DNA of 64,000 bases from Streptomyces hoynatensis (GTDB lineage: Bacteria > Actinomycetota > Actinomycetes > Streptomycetales > Streptomycetaceae): positions 248,001-312,000 of the forward strand of contig NZ_RBAL01000001.1 of the NCBI RefSeq assembly GCF_003626535.1. The letters are read 5' to 3'. Numbering within the stretch: position 1 is the stretch's first letter; every line of letters begins with the position of its first letter. The position numbers and the translations under genes are program-made. The notes under the pieces are model-generated. The model was not told where the DNA came from, ran no database searches, and saw only the letters and a program-made list of their open reading frames with translations. Positions 37,358-46,991 of this stretch are shown piece by piece.

Positions 37358-38722
37358 TTGGACATCATCGTGGGTGCCGTCATCGGCATCGTGCTGGCCG
37401 CCCTTCTCGCGGCGGCCCAGTGGTATCTGTGGCGGCGGCTGATACGCGACGTCTCCGCGCCCGGCGGGTGGTACCGGCGCGCCGCCACCGCGGTGGCCTG
37501 CGTCCTGCCGGTGACCACGCTGCTTGCGCTGCGCGGCCGGGAGTTCGGGCTGCCCTTCGGCTTCCTGCAGGTGGTCTCCTGGCCCGGCTACTACTGGATG
37601 GCCGCGCTGCTCTACCTGCTGCTGATCCTGGCCGCCGTGGACCTGGTACGCGCCGTCCTGGCGCTGCGCGGCCGCCGCCTCGCGCGCCGCGCGGCGCGCG
37701 AGGCCGCGCCCGAGGCCGCCGCCGTCTCCGGCGGGGGAGCCGCGGCGGGGGCCGCCGGGGAGCCCGCGGCCAAGGCCGGAGCGCCGCAGACCGCGGGGCA
37801 GGAGAGCGAGGGGCAGGAGAGCACGGGGCAGGACGCCGCCGGGCCGGAGAGCGAGGGGCAGGACGCCGCCGGGCCGGAGGCCGTGGGGCAGGACGCCGCC
37901 GCGTTCGGGCGGCGGCGCTTCGTGGCGCGCGGGGTGGCGATCGGCGCCGGCCTGGCCGTCACCGGCACCCTCGGCTACGGCACCTACGCCGCGCGCCACC
38001 TCACCACCAAGCACGTGCGGGTGGCGCTGCCCCGGCTGCCGCGGGCCGCGGAGGGCTACCGGATCGCGGTGGTCAGCGACATCCACCTCGGCCCGCTCAT
38101 GGGCGGCTCCCACTGCCGGCGGGTGGTGGACGCGGTGAACGCCACCCGGCCCGACCTGATCACGGTGGTGGGCGACCTGGTGGACGCCGAGGTCGACGAC
38201 CTGCGCTCCGCCGTGGCGCCGATGGCCGACCTGAGCGCCAGGCACGGCGCGTACTTCGTGACGGGCAACCACGAGTACTACGTGGACACCGGGGCCTGGG
38301 TGGACCACGTCCGCGAGCTCGGCCTGCGCCCGCTGGTCAACTCCCGCGAGGAACTGGAGTACTTCGACCTGGCCGGGGTCAACGACGTGAGCGGGGAGGG
38401 CAGCGACTTCGGCGGCCCCGACTACGAGGCGGCCCTCGGCGACCGCGACCCGGGCCGCGTCTCCGTGCTCATGGCGCACCAGCCGGTGATGGTGCACGAG
38501 GCCGCGGACTGGGGCGTGGACCTCCAGCTCTCCGGGCACACCCACGGCGGCCAGCTCTGGCCGATCACCTGGGTCGCCGCCGCCGCCAACCCCACCCTGG
38601 CCGGCCTCGACCGGTTCGGCGACACCCAGCTCTACGTCAGCCGCGGCGCCGGCGCCTGGGGCCCGCCGGTGCGCGTCGGCGCCGACCCGGACGTCACGGT
38701 GGTCGAACTGCGCCGCGCCTGA
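37358..38722 (+). CDS. Membrane-anchored metallophosphoesterase
   Basis: A 454-residue protein. The N-terminal ~115 residues hold about three TMs (IIVGAVIGIVLAALLAAA, AATAVACVLPVTTLLAL, YWMAALLYLLLILAAVDLV). A Gln/Glu/Gly repeat linker with GQDAAGPE-type units follows (~145-185), then another hydrophobic segment (GVAIGAGLAVTGTLGYG). The phosphoesterase domain starts at ~225 with VVSDIHLGPLMGG, GDLVDAE, GNHEYY and LSGHTHGGQLWP. These are the full set of metal ligands of the YkuE-like branch. Start inferred as TTG 37358 behind GAGAGGA; GTG 37370 is possible. Confidence 0.88.
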   Translation: MDIIVGAVIGIVLAALLAAAQWYLWRRLIRDVSAPGGWYRRAATAVACVLPVTTLLALRGREFGLPFGFLQVVSWPGYYWMAALLYLLLILAAVDLVRAVLALRGRRLARRAAREAAPEAAAVSGGGAAAGAAGEPAAKAGAPQTAGQESEGQESTGQDAAGPESEGQDAAGPEAVGQDAAAFGRRRFVARGVAIGAGLAVTGTLGYGTYAARHLTTKHVRVALPRLPRAAEGYRIAVVSDIHLGPLMGGSHCRRVVDAVNATRPDLITVVGDLVDAEVDDLRSAVAPMADLSARHGAYFVTGNHEYYVDTGAWVDHVRELGLRPLVNSREELEYFDLAGVNDVSGEGSDFGGPDYEAALGDRDPGRVSVLMAHQPVMVHEAADWGVDLQLSGHTHGGQLWPITWVAAAANPTLAGLDRFGDTQLYVSRGAGAWGPPVRVGADPDVTVVELRRA

Positions 38723-38870
38723 GACCCGTCGGGATGTCCGGTTTTCGTATCAAGGTCTCCTCTGGGTCAACTATTCGCGCCACGTAGGTGTCTTGGATAA
38801 CGAGCGGGGCACAAACTGACAGCGTGACCGCAACGAAGACCGCTGCCGGCGCAAGGAGGAGCGTGGAGGC

Positions 38871-39194
38871 ATGGCAGAAGATCTCAGAGCCGGAACGGGG
38901 GCGGAGGCCGGCGCGGCGGACGCCCTGGTGATCCGTGGCCGGGTGCGGGACGCGCTCGGCGTCGCGCTGCCGCGCGCCGTGGTCACGCTGTCGGGTCCTG
39001 ACGGCGGGCGCAACCTGGCCAAGACGCGCAGCGCCGACGACGGCCGCTTCACCGTCGCGGCCCCGGGGGAGGGCGACTACCTGCTGGCCGCGTTCTCCCC
39101 GCAGTTGGGCAGCCAGAGCATCGTCGTGCGGCTGGACGGCCGCCCGGTGGAGGTGGAGTTCAGAATGGAGGTGCCGGGCGCGGTCGTGGAGTGA
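38871..39194 (+). CDS. Carboxypeptidase-regulatory-like (transthyretin-like) small protein
   Basis: A 107-residue protein that is nearly all one beta-sandwich domain: LVIRGRVRDALGVALPRAVV, TLSGPDGG, ADDGRFTVAAPGEGDYLLAA and the closing VVRLDGRPVEVEFRM. Such domains bind carbohydrates or proteins. There is no signal peptide, so it is probably cytoplasmic or needs a partner. A GGAGG SD precedes the ATG. It lies 124 bp before a peptide-binding protein gene on the same strand. Confidence 0.75.
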   Translation: MAEDLRAGTGAEAGAADALVIRGRVRDALGVALPRAVVTLSGPDGGRNLAKTRSADDGRFTVAAPGEGDYLLAAFSPQLGSQSIVVRLDGRPVEVEFRMEVPGAVVE

Positions 39195-39318
39195 GCGCGC
39201 CGGCGGGTGCACACCGGATCGCCACCGGCCGCTCGCCCTTTTCCCGAAGTTCCCGGTGCATGACAGAAATCCCTGTGGTTGGCTTGCCTCGCGTGTGTCG
39301 TCCGAGAAGGAGCGCGAG

Positions 39319-40977
39319 GTGCCGAGGACCCAGGGCCGCAGGGCCGTTCGCGGGGCGGTCGCCGCCGGAGTCGCCGTGCTGCTCGTCGCCGGCGCGGTCG
39401 GCGGCTGGATGTTTTTCCGCCCGGGCGGCGGCGAGGATCGGCCCATCGTGGTGGGCACCACCTCGGCGCCCACCACACTCGACCCCGGCGGCGCGTACGA
39501 CACCGGCGCGTTCGCCCTGCTGAGCAACCTCTACCAGTCCCTCATGACCTTCGTGCCCGGGCAGGAGGAGCCGGTCCCCGACGCGGCCGAGCGCTGCGAG
39601 TTCACGGACAACCAGCTGACCGTCTACCGCTGCCGGCTCAGGGACGACCTGACGTTCAGCAACGGGGACGAGGTCACCGCCGAGGACGTCAAGTTCTCCT
39701 ACGACCGCATCCTGGCCATGGCCGAGCGCGCCGCGCAGGAGGCGGCGGACCCGGGCATCCCCGCGGAGGAGAAGTTCTCCTACGCGGGCCCGGCCGGCCT
39801 GCTCGCCGGCATCGAGGCCGTCCGCACCGACCGCCGCGACGTCATCTTCGAGCTCAAGCACCCGGACGCCACCTTCCCGTTCGTCGTGGCCGGCAGCGCC
39901 GGGGCCATCGTCGACCGCCACAGCTACGAGGAGCTCACGCCGCGCCAGGACGGCGTGGTCGTCGGCTCGGGGCCCTACGTGCTGAGCGACTACCGGCCCA
40001 ACGAGTACGCCGAGCTCGAACCCAACCCGCACTACCACACCGAGAGCGGCATCGAGGCCCCGAAGGAGCCGGTCACCGTCCGGTTCTTCGTCCAGGGCGA
40101 GGACGGCACCTCGGCCGAGGAACAGCTCGCGGCGGCCTGGCACGAGGGGACGCTCGACGTCAACGCCGGGACCATGCCGCCCGACTTCATGGCGGGCGTC
40201 AACCACAGCGACCCCACCTTCCAGCTGGCCGAGTCGACCGGCGCCGACATCCGCGTGCTCGCCTTCAACACCGACGCGGACTCGGGCGTATCCGAGCGGG
40301 CCGTCAGGCGGGCGGCGGCCGCCCTGATCGACCGGGAGGCGATCGCCGGCCACGCGCAGCACGACACCGTCGAGCCGCTGTACTCGCTGATCCCGGTCGG
40401 CTACCCGGGCCACGCCACCCCCTTCTACGATCGCTACCACGACACCGACGTCGAGGAGTTGCGCGCGCAGCTGCTGCAGGCCGGGCTCAGCCTGCCCGTC
40501 CACTTCACCCTCGCCTACTCGCGCGGCACCGCGGCCGAGGCCGAGGCCGCCGAGATCCAGCGGCAGCTGGAGGACGGCGGCCTGTTCGACGTGGACGTCG
40601 AGTACCACGAGTGGTCGGAGTTCATCCAGCACGTCTACGGGCCGCGGGACTACGACGCGTATCTCATGGGCTGGACGCCGGACTTCCCCGATCCGGCCGC
40701 GTTCACCGGCAACATCCTCGGCGAGGGCGACGGCCTGGCCACCGGCTTCCGCGACGAGTCCGTGGACCGGCTGATCGCCGCCACCGAGGCGGAGCCCGAC
40801 CGCGGCCGGGCCGCCGAGGACTTCCAGGAGATCGACGACAGGGCCGCCAGGTCCGCGCCCGTCATCCCGCTGTGGCAGAGCAAGCGGATCATCCTCGGCG
40901 GGCGCGACATCACCGGCATCCAGACCCTCTCCTCGGGCGGCGGGGTGCTGCGCCTGTGGGAGCTGAGCCGCATCTGA
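39319..40977 (+). CDS. ABC transporter substrate-binding protein, family 5 (peptide type)
   Basis: A 552-residue extracytoplasmic binding protein. The N-terminus has one hydrophobic segment (VAAGVAVLLVAGAVGGWMFF) without a lipobox Cys, so it is a signal anchor rather than a lipoprotein. Mature domain: PIVVGTTSAPTTLDPGGAYD, YRCRLRDDLTFSNGDEVTAE, VKFSYDRIL, VGSGPYVLSDYRPNEYAEL and late MGWTPDFPDPAAFTGNIL. All are SBP_bac_5 landmarks for oligopeptide, dipeptide or nickel binding. No permease or ATPase genes are adjacent. GTG 39319 with GAAGGAG upstream. Confidence 0.9.
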   Translation: MPRTQGRRAVRGAVAAGVAVLLVAGAVGGWMFFRPGGGEDRPIVVGTTSAPTTLDPGGAYDTGAFALLSNLYQSLMTFVPGQEEPVPDAAERCEFTDNQLTVYRCRLRDDLTFSNGDEVTAEDVKFSYDRILAMAERAAQEAADPGIPAEEKFSYAGPAGLLAGIEAVRTDRRDVIFELKHPDATFPFVVAGSAGAIVDRHSYEELTPRQDGVVVGSGPYVLSDYRPNEYAELEPNPHYHTESGIEAPKEPVTVRFFVQGEDGTSAEEQLAAAWHEGTLDVNAGTMPPDFMAGVNHSDPTFQLAESTGADIRVLAFNTDADSGVSERAVRRAAAALIDREAIAGHAQHDTVEPLYSLIPVGYPGHATPFYDRYHDTDVEELRAQLLQAGLSLPVHFTLAYSRGTAAEAEAAEIQRQLEDGGLFDVDVEYHEWSEFIQHVYGPRDYDAYLMGWTPDFPDPAAFTGNILGEGDGLATGFRDESVDRLIAATEAEPDRGRAAEDFQEIDDRAARSAPVIPLWQSKRIILGGRDITGIQTLSSGGGVLRLWELSRI

Positions 40978-41049
40978 GCCCGCCCGGCCCCGCGGGGCAA
41001 CCGGCCGCGCCGGCTGCGCGAATGGTGATCTTTGCGGCAGGATGCGGGC

Positions 41050-41844
41050 ATGGCACGTTTACGGCACACGATCAGGCTGGCCGCGGTCCAACGCCGGGCC
41101 ACGGAACGGCTCCTCGCCGCATTGCACGAGGCCATGGAGGGCCTGCGGGTGCGGGACGGGGCGCTGGTGACCGGGCAGGGGCACGCGGTGCGGGGCCTGG
41201 CCCTGCACGCCGGGGAACACCTGCGGCCCGGCGCGGCCTACGCGGTGGGCGGCGCCGAGGGCCTCACCCTGCTCGCCTGGGACCGGCGCGAGGAGACCGC
41301 CGTGCGCTACGACGCGGTCCAGCCGGAACAGCAGGCGCCGGGCGGCGGAACCACCCCGCCGGCGCGCGCCGTGAGCGAGCTGCGGCTGCGCAGCGCGGAG
41401 CGCCCCAGGCGGCTCGAACTCACCCTCCAGGCCGGGCTGACCCGGCCCGACGGGCGGCGGCGGCGCCTGCGCTGGTTCCTGCTGCGCGGCGAACTCGACC
41501 TGGAACGCTGGTGGCAGAGCGCGGCAGGGGCCACCGGCGGCGCGCCGCTCACCCTGCGGATGCGGCACCCGCTGCTGCGGGCGGTGCTCACGGCCACCCC
41601 GCGACCGGGCCCCGAGGGCGACTGGTGGGTGGACGTGGTCACCACGATCCAGGGCCGCGGCCTGGTCAGGCCGGTGGCCGCCGTCCCGCTGCGCGCCACC
41701 CGCGGCCTGCTGCGGCGCGGCCTGGGCGACGCGCTGGGGCGCCTGGCGGAGGACTGGCGCGCCTCGGGCGCCCCGCTGTTCGGCAGGCCCCCGGACGAGG
41801 TGGTGGCGGAGCTCCTCTCCCCGGCGCCCCCGGCCGAGCGCTGA
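41050..41844 (+). CDS. Conserved-looking protein of unknown function
   Basis: A 264-residue soluble, Arg/Leu-rich protein. It starts with a helix (LRHTIRLAAVQRRATERLL), has a central beta-rich part (LTLQAGLTRPDGRRRRLRWF, then DWWVDVVTTIQGRGLVRP) and ends in helices (LGRLAEDWRASGAPLFG). No signal, TM or known motif is visible. ATG 41050 has AGGA seven bases upstream. Convergent with the GlcD-type oxidase gene 46 bp away. Confidence 0.7.
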   Translation: MARLRHTIRLAAVQRRATERLLAALHEAMEGLRVRDGALVTGQGHAVRGLALHAGEHLRPGAAYAVGGAEGLTLLAWDRREETAVRYDAVQPEQQAPGGGTTPPARAVSELRLRSAERPRRLELTLQAGLTRPDGRRRRLRWFLLRGELDLERWWQSAAGATGGAPLTLRMRHPLLRAVLTATPRPGPEGDWWVDVVTTIQGRGLVRPVAAVPLRATRGLLRRGLGDALGRLAEDWRASGAPLFGRPPDEVVAELLSPAPPAER

Positions 41845-41890
41845 GCCGTCCCCCCGGCCGGGGCGCGCGGGCAGGCCGGGGCGCCGGGCC

Positions 41891-43258
41891 CTACAGCACC
41901 TTGCCCGGGTTGAGGATGCCGAGCGGGTCGAAGACGCGGCGCACGGCGCGCTGCATCTCCACGCCCACCTCGCCGAGTTCGCGGGCCAGCCACTCGCGCT
42001 TGAGCACCCCGACGCCGTGCTCGCCGGTGATCGTGCCGCCGAGTGCGAGACCCAGGGCCATGATCTCCTCGAAGGAGGCGCGGGCCCGGCGCCGCTCGTC
42101 CTCGTCCCCGGCGTCGAAGCAGACCGTGGGGTGCGTGTTGCCGTCCCCGGCGTGCGCGACCACGCCGATCGTGAGCCGGTTCCGCTCCGCGATCTCCGCC
42201 ACGCCGTCGAGGAGTTCGGCCAGCCTGCCGCGCGGCACGCAGACGTCGTCGATCATCGTCGTCCCGGTCAGGGCCTCCAGCGCGGGCAGCGTGGCGCGGC
42301 GCGCGGCGAGCAGCAGCTCCGACTCGGCCACGTCCGCGGCCGGCACCACCTCGCTCGCCCCCGCGGCCCGGCACAGCTCGCCCACCGCGGCCAGGTCGGC
42401 GGCGGGCTCCGCGGTGTCGAAGGCGGCGAGCAGCAGCGCCCGGGTGGACTCCGGCAGGCCCATCCGCGTCAGCTTGTTGACCGCCCTGACCGCCGTGGCG
42501 TCCATCAGTTCCAGCAGCGAGGGGGTGTGCCCCTCGGCCATGATCCGGGCCACCGCCTCCCCGGCCGCCGCCGAGGAGCCGAACTCCGCGGCGAGCGCCA
42601 GCTGCGGCGCCGGGGCCGGCTTCAGCGCGAGCACCGCCTTCACGACCACCCCGAGCGTCCCCTCCGAGCCGACGAACAGCCGGGTCAGGTCGTAGCCGGC
42701 GACCCCCTTGGCGGTCCGCCGCCCGCAGCTCAGCAGCCGCCCGTCCGCGAGCACCACGTCGAGCCCGAGCACGTACTCGGCGGTCACCCCGTACTTCACG
42801 CAGCACAGCCCGCCCGAGCCGGTCCCGATGTTGCCGCCGATCGTGCACTGCTCCCAGCTGGAGGGATCGGGCGGATAGGCCAGGCCGTGCGCGGCCACCG
42901 CCTTGGAGAGGTCGGCGTTGACCACCCCGGGCTCCACCACGGCGAACCTGTTCACCGGGTCGATCTCCAGGATGCGGTCCATCCGCACCAGCGAGAGCAG
43001 CACGCAGCCGTCCACGGCGTTGGCCCCGCCCGAAAGCCCGGTGCGCGCCCCCTGCGGCACCACGGGGACCCGCAGCTCGCTCGCGGTCCGCAGCACGTGC
43101 TGCACCTGCTCCACGCTCCGCGGCAGCACCACCGCAGCCGCTCTGCCCGCCGGGCAGAAGCTGGCCATGTCATGGGCATAGGAGGCGAGGACATCGCTGT
43201 CGGTGAGGACCGCTGACGCGGGCAGCCCCTCGCGCAGCCGTGCGACAAGAGTGCTCAT
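41891..43258 (-). CDS. FAD-linked oxidase, GlcD/D-lactate dehydrogenase type
   Basis: A 455-residue flavoenzyme. The PCMH-type FAD domain (~30-210) has VPQGARTGLSGGANAVDGC and CTIGGNIGTGSGGLCCVKYG. The C-terminal substrate domain has VVAHAGDGNTHPTVCFD and GTITGEHGVGVLKREWL, the markers of glycolate oxidase subunit GlcD and D-lactate dehydrogenase. It oxidises a 2-hydroxy acid; no GlcE/GlcF partner genes are present, so a stand-alone D-lactate or D-2-hydroxyacid dehydrogenase is most likely. It lies about 110 bp upstream of nothing on its strand and is divergent in time from the sdh operon, which ends before it. Confidence 0.9.
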   Translation of the reverse strand: MSTLVARLREGLPASAVLTDSDVLASYAHDMASFCPAGRAAAVVLPRSVEQVQHVLRTASELRVPVVPQGARTGLSGGANAVDGCVLLSLVRMDRILEIDPVNRFAVVEPGVVNADLSKAVAAHGLAYPPDPSSWEQCTIGGNIGTGSGGLCCVKYGVTAEYVLGLDVVLADGRLLSCGRRTAKGVAGYDLTRLFVGSEGTLGVVVKAVLALKPAPAPQLALAAEFGSSAAAGEAVARIMAEGHTPSLLELMDATAVRAVNKLTRMGLPESTRALLLAAFDTAEPAADLAAVGELCRAAGASEVVPAADVAESELLLAARRATLPALEALTGTTMIDDVCVPRGRLAELLDGVAEIAERNRLTIGVVAHAGDGNTHPTVCFDAGDEDERRRARASFEEIMALGLALGGTITGEHGVGVLKREWLARELGEVGVEMQRAVRRVFDPLGILNPGKVL

Positions 43259-43367
43259 ACCCGCAGCTTGGCAGCTCGGCGGGCAAAAGCCCATGCCCCG
43301 GGGCGCGCCCGCTCTCGCCTGGCGGAAGGGAACTTCCCCCGCGGCGGGCGCGTCCCGGGCCTGGCGT

Positions 43368-44147
43368 TCAGACGCGCCGGGTGACCAGGGCCCGCTTCAC
43401 TTCCTGGATCGCCTTGGTGACCTCGATCCCGCGCGGGCAGGCGTCGGTGCAGTTGAACGTGGTCCGGCAGCGCCAGACCCCGTCCCGGTCGTTGAGGATC
43501 TCCAGACGGCGCTCGGCCGCCTCGTCCCGGGAGTCGAAGATGAACCGGTGCGCGTTGACGATCGCCGCCGGGCCGAAGTACTGGCCGTCGCTCCAGTAGA
43601 TCGGGCAGGAGGAGGTGCAGGCGGCGCACAGGATGCACTTGGTGGTGTCGTCGAAGCGCGCCCGGTCGGCCGGCGACTGCAGCCGCTCCCGGGACGGCTC
43701 GTTCCCCTCCGTGATCAGGAAGGGCAGCACGTCCCGGTACGCCTGGAAAAAGGGCTCCATGTCGACCACGAGGTCCTTGAGCACCGTCATGCCCTGTATC
43801 GGCTCGACGGTGATCGGCTTGGTGCCCCGGCCGTCCTTGAGGACGGCGATGTCCTTGATCAGGGTCTTGCAGGCCAGCCGGTTGCGCCCGTTGATCCGCA
43901 TCGCGTCGGAGCCGCACACGCCGTGCGCGCAGGAGCGGCGGAACGTCAGGGTGCCGTCGATCTCCCACTTGATCTTGTGGAGGCCGTCGAGCACCCGCTC
44001 CTTGGGGTCGATGGCGAGTTCGAAGTCCTGCCAGGACGCCTGGTCGGAGACCTCGGGGTTGAAACGGCGGATGCGGAAGGTGACCGTGACCAGGTGATCG
44101 GCCCCGGCCTCCGCCCCGGCCGGCTTGTCCAGCGTGGGTGTGGCCAT
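43368..44147 (-). CDS. sdhB: Succinate dehydrogenase iron-sulphur subunit
   Basis: A 259-residue electron-transfer subunit of complex II. The [2Fe-2S] ligands are in FRRSCAHGVCGSDA plus the later Cys of GRNRLACKTLI. The [4Fe-4S] and [3Fe-4S] ligands are in CILCAACTSSCPIYW and FNCTDACPRGIEVT. Its ATG overlaps the sdhA stop by one base (TGATG). Last gene of sdhCDAB. Confidence 0.97.
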   Translation of the reverse strand: MATPTLDKPAGAEAGADHLVTVTFRIRRFNPEVSDQASWQDFELAIDPKERVLDGLHKIKWEIDGTLTFRRSCAHGVCGSDAMRINGRNRLACKTLIKDIAVLKDGRGTKPITVEPIQGMTVLKDLVVDMEPFFQAYRDVLPFLITEGNEPSRERLQSPADRARFDDTTKCILCAACTSSCPIYWSDGQYFGPAAIVNAHRFIFDSRDEAAERRLEILNDRDGVWRCRTTFNCTDACPRGIEVTKAIQEVKRALVTRRV

Positions 44148-45901
44148 CAGTACTTACGCTCCATCGGCTGGTAGCGGGTCTGGACGACGGGCTTGTAGTC
44201 CAGCCGGATCGACTCGTTGCCTTCGCTGTCCACCTCGCGGTACGCCATGGTGTGCCGCATGAAGTTGACGTCGTCGCGGTGGGGGTAGTCCTCGCGGTAG
44301 TGGCCGCCGCGGGACTCCTTGCGGGCCAGCGCCGACACGACGAGCACCTCGGCGAGTTCGAGCAGGTTCCCCAGCTCGAGCGCCTCCAGCAGGTCGGTGT
44401 TGAACCGCCTGCCCTTGTCCTGGATCGACACGTTCCGGTACCGCCTGCGCAGCGCCGTGATGTCCTCCAGGGCCTCCTTGAGGGTCTGCTCGGTGCGGAA
44501 GACCATGGCGTTGCGGTCCATCGTCTCCTGCAGGTCCTTGCGGATCTCGGTGACCCGCTCGCTGCCGGTCGACTCCCGCATCCGCGCGACCTCGTCCGCG
44601 ACGAACTTCTCCGGCGCCTCCGGCAGTTCGACGAACTCCGCGCGCGAGGCGTACTCGGCGGCGGCGATCCCGGCCCTGCGGCCGAAGACGTTGATGTCGA
44701 GCAGCGAGTTGGTGCCCAGCCGGTTGGCCCCGTGCACCGAGACGCAGGCCACCTCGCCCGCCGCGTAGAGACCCGGCACCACGTCGGTGTTGTTGGCGAG
44801 GACCTCGCCCTGCACGTTCGTGGGAATGCCGCCCATCGCGTAGTGCGCGGTCGGCTGGATCGGGATCGGGTCGGTGTACGGCTCGATGCCCAGGTAGGTG
44901 CGGGCGAACTCGGTGATGTCCGGCAGCTTCGCGTCCAGCTGCTCCGGCGGCAGGTGGGTCAGGTCGAGGTACACGTGGTCGCCCTCGGGGCCGCAGCCAC
45001 GGCCCTCGCGGATCTCGGTGTAGATCGAGCGGGAGACGACGTCGCGCGAGGCCAGGTCCTTCATGACCGGCGCGTACTTCTCCATGAAGCGCTCGCCGTC
45101 CTTGTTGCGCAGGATGCCGCCCTCGCCGCGGGCGCCCTCGGTGAGCAGGATGCCCATGCGCCAGATGCCGGTCGGGTGGAACTGGAAGAACTCCATGTCC
45201 TCCAGCGGCAGCCCGCGCCGCCAGGCCGCGGCCTGCCCGTCGCCGGTGAGGGTGTGCGCGTTCGAGGTGACCTTGTAGAACTTGCCGTTGCCGCCCGAGG
45301 CGAAGACCACCGCCTTGGCCCGGAAGACGTGCAGTTCCCCGGTGGCCAGCTCCAGGGCCACCACGCCCGCGGTGCGCCGCTGCCCGTCCACCTCGTTGAG
45401 CAGCAGGTCCAGGACGTAGAACTCGTTGAAGAACTCCACGCCCTGCTTCACGCAGTTCTGGTACAGCGTCTGGAGGATCATGTGGCCGGTGCGGTCGGCC
45501 GCGTAGCAGGAGCGCCGCACCGGGGCCTCGCCGTGGTTGCGGCTGTGACCGCCGAAGCGCCGCTGGTCGATGCGGCCCTCCGGGGTCCGGTTGAACGGCA
45601 GGCCCATCTTCTCCAGGTCGAGGACCGAGTCGATGGCCTCCTTCGCCAGGATCTCGGCGGCGTCCTGGTCGACCAGGTAGTCACCGCCCTTGATCGTGTC
45701 GAAGGTGTGCCACTCCCAGTTGTCCTCCTCGACGTTCGCGAGGGCGGCGGCCATGCCGCCCTGCGCGGCGCCGGTGTGGGAACGGGTCGGGTACAGCTTC
45801 GTCAGCACGGCCGTCCGGCTGCGCTTGGTGGCCTCGATGGCCGCGCGCATCCCGGCACCGCCGGCCCCGACGATGACCGTGTCGTACTTGTGGATCTGCA
45901 T
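44147..45901 (-). CDS. sdhA: Succinate dehydrogenase flavoprotein subunit
   Basis: A 584-residue catalytic subunit that oxidises succinate to fumarate. FAD loop: [19 protein letters not shown]. The covalent-flavin His is in [14 protein letters not shown]. Active-site segments are [24 protein letters not shown] and [18 protein letters not shown]. Normal length. Placed between sdhD and sdhB, 57 bp after sdhD. Confidence 0.98.
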   Translation of the reverse strand: MQIHKYDTVIVGAGGAGMRAAIEATKRSRTAVLTKLYPTRSHTGAAQGGMAAALANVEEDNWEWHTFDTIKGGDYLVDQDAAEILAKEAIDSVLDLEKMGLPFNRTPEGRIDQRRFGGHSRNHGEAPVRRSCYAADRTGHMILQTLYQNCVKQGVEFFNEFYVLDLLLNEVDGQRRTAGVVALELATGELHVFRAKAVVFASGGNGKFYKVTSNAHTLTGDGQAAAWRRGLPLEDMEFFQFHPTGIWRMGILLTEGARGEGGILRNKDGERFMEKYAPVMKDLASRDVVSRSIYTEIREGRGCGPEGDHVYLDLTHLPPEQLDAKLPDITEFARTYLGIEPYTDPIPIQPTAHYAMGGIPTNVQGEVLANNTDVVPGLYAAGEVACVSVHGANRLGTNSLLDINVFGRRAGIAAAEYASRAEFVELPEAPEKFVADEVARMRESTGSERVTEIRKDLQETMDRNAMVFRTEQTLKEALEDITALRRRYRNVSIQDKGRRFNTDLLEALELGNLLELAEVLVVSALARKESRGGHYREDYPHRDDVNFMRHTMAYREVDSEGNESIRLDYKPVVQTRYQPMERKY

Positions 45902-45958
45902 GTTCGTCTGGGCTCTCGTCTGCGCTCTCGTCTGGCTGGGTCTCGCCGGCGCCGTACG

Positions 45959-46426
45959 TCAGCGGATGTTCGGGTCGAAGGTGAAGATCACCAGCGTGCC
46001 GAGCAGCACGGTGAAGACCGTGGCCGTGTACAGCAGCGCCTTCAGCCAGAAGCGCGTGTCATCGTTCTGGGCGTAGTCGTTGATGATCGTTCGCAGGCCG
46101 TTGCCGCCGTGCAGCATGGCGAGCCACAGCATGGCGAGGTCCCAGACCTGCCAGAACGGCGAGGCCCAGCGCCCGGCCACGAAGGCGAAGCTGATCTTGC
46201 TGACGCCGCCGTCGAGGACGAGCTGTATCAGCAGGTGGCCCAGCACCAGGATGACCAGGACGATGCCGGACAGCCGCATGAAGAGCCAGCCGTACAGCTC
46301 GAAGTTCGTCCGGGTGGCCCGCGGGCTGTGCGGGGTCCTGGTCCGCGGCGGCTCGATGAGCGGCGCCGGGTTGTCGGGGGAGAACTCTGAGCCGGCGGCC
46401 CGGGTGGTGTCGATCGCCATGGTCAT
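45959..46426 (-). CDS. sdhD: Succinate dehydrogenase membrane anchor subunit
   Basis: A 155-residue anchor with three TMs (IVLVILVLGHLLIQLVL, WDLAMLWLAMLHGGNGLRTI, LYTATVFTVLLGTLVIF). GHLLIQ and LHGGNGLR carry the His residues that usually ligate haem b. The N-terminal ~40 residues are hydrophilic. The ATG at 46426 overlaps the sdhC stop by one base; ATG 46420 has a better SD distance (GGGAG, nine bases). Confidence 0.9.
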   Translation of the reverse strand: MTMAIDTTRAAGSEFSPDNPAPLIEPPRTRTPHSPRATRTNFELYGWLFMRLSGIVLVILVLGHLLIQLVLDGGVSKISFAFVAGRWASPFWQVWDLAMLWLAMLHGGNGLRTIINDYAQNDDTRFWLKALLYTATVFTVLLGTLVIFTFDPNIR

Positions 46427-46806
46427 CAGCTCCCGAACAGTTCGCGGAAGGCGTGGTTGAGCACCGGGTAGGCGGCCCCCGCCATCAGCAGGGCCCACAG
46501 GCCCACCGCCACCCACAGCATCTGCCGCTGGTAGCGGGCGCCGCGCTGCCAGAAGTCGACGGCGACGACCCGCAGGCCGTTGAGCGCGTGGAAGAGGACG
46601 GCCGCCACCAGGCCGTATTCCATGAAGCCCACCAGGGGCGACTTGTACAGGTCGATGGCGTCGTCGTACGCCTCTGGGGAGACGCGGACCAGTGCGGTGT
46701 CCAGCACATGGACGAACAGGAAGAAGAAAATGAGGACACCGGTGACGCGGTGCGCCACCCATGACCACATGCCTTCCCGGCCGCGGTACAACGTTCCTGC
46801 CGGCAC
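46426..46806 (-). CDS. sdhC: Succinate dehydrogenase cytochrome b556 subunit
   Basis: A 126-residue anchor and first gene of the operon. The family signature SWVAHRVTGVLIFFFLFVH contains the quinone-site Ser and the haem-ligand His. Two more TMs follow (GLVAAVLFHALNGLRVVAVD, MLWVAVGLWALLMAGAAYP). GTG 46806 has GAAGGG seven bases upstream. Confidence 0.95.
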   Translation of the reverse strand: MPAGTLYRGREGMWSWVAHRVTGVLIFFFLFVHVLDTALVRVSPEAYDDAIDLYKSPLVGFMEYGLVAAVLFHALNGLRVVAVDFWQRGARYQRQMLWVAVGLWALLMAGAAYPVLNHAFRELFGS

Positions 46807-46956
46807 GGAAGAACCCTTCGCAAGCGATTCGGGGCCTGCCGGCTGCTCCTGCTTCCTCGGGGACGTCGGTCGGGCCCGGCCGGATATGGTTCACCGGCCG
46901 CCGCCATGGTAGCCGCGGGAGAGGGGTGACCCGGGCCCGGGGGCACCCGACACCGG

Positions 46957-46984
46957 TTGCCGGGTCGCGTCCTGCGGTTACCGT
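46957..46984 (+). promoter_or_regulatory. Promoter of the GH20 gene, leaderless
   Basis: TTGCCG (46957-46962), 16-bp spacer, TACCGT (46979-46984), then seven bases to the ATG at 46992. The clearest leaderless promoter in the window. Confidence 0.55.
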
Positions 46985-46991
46985 CGTTGCT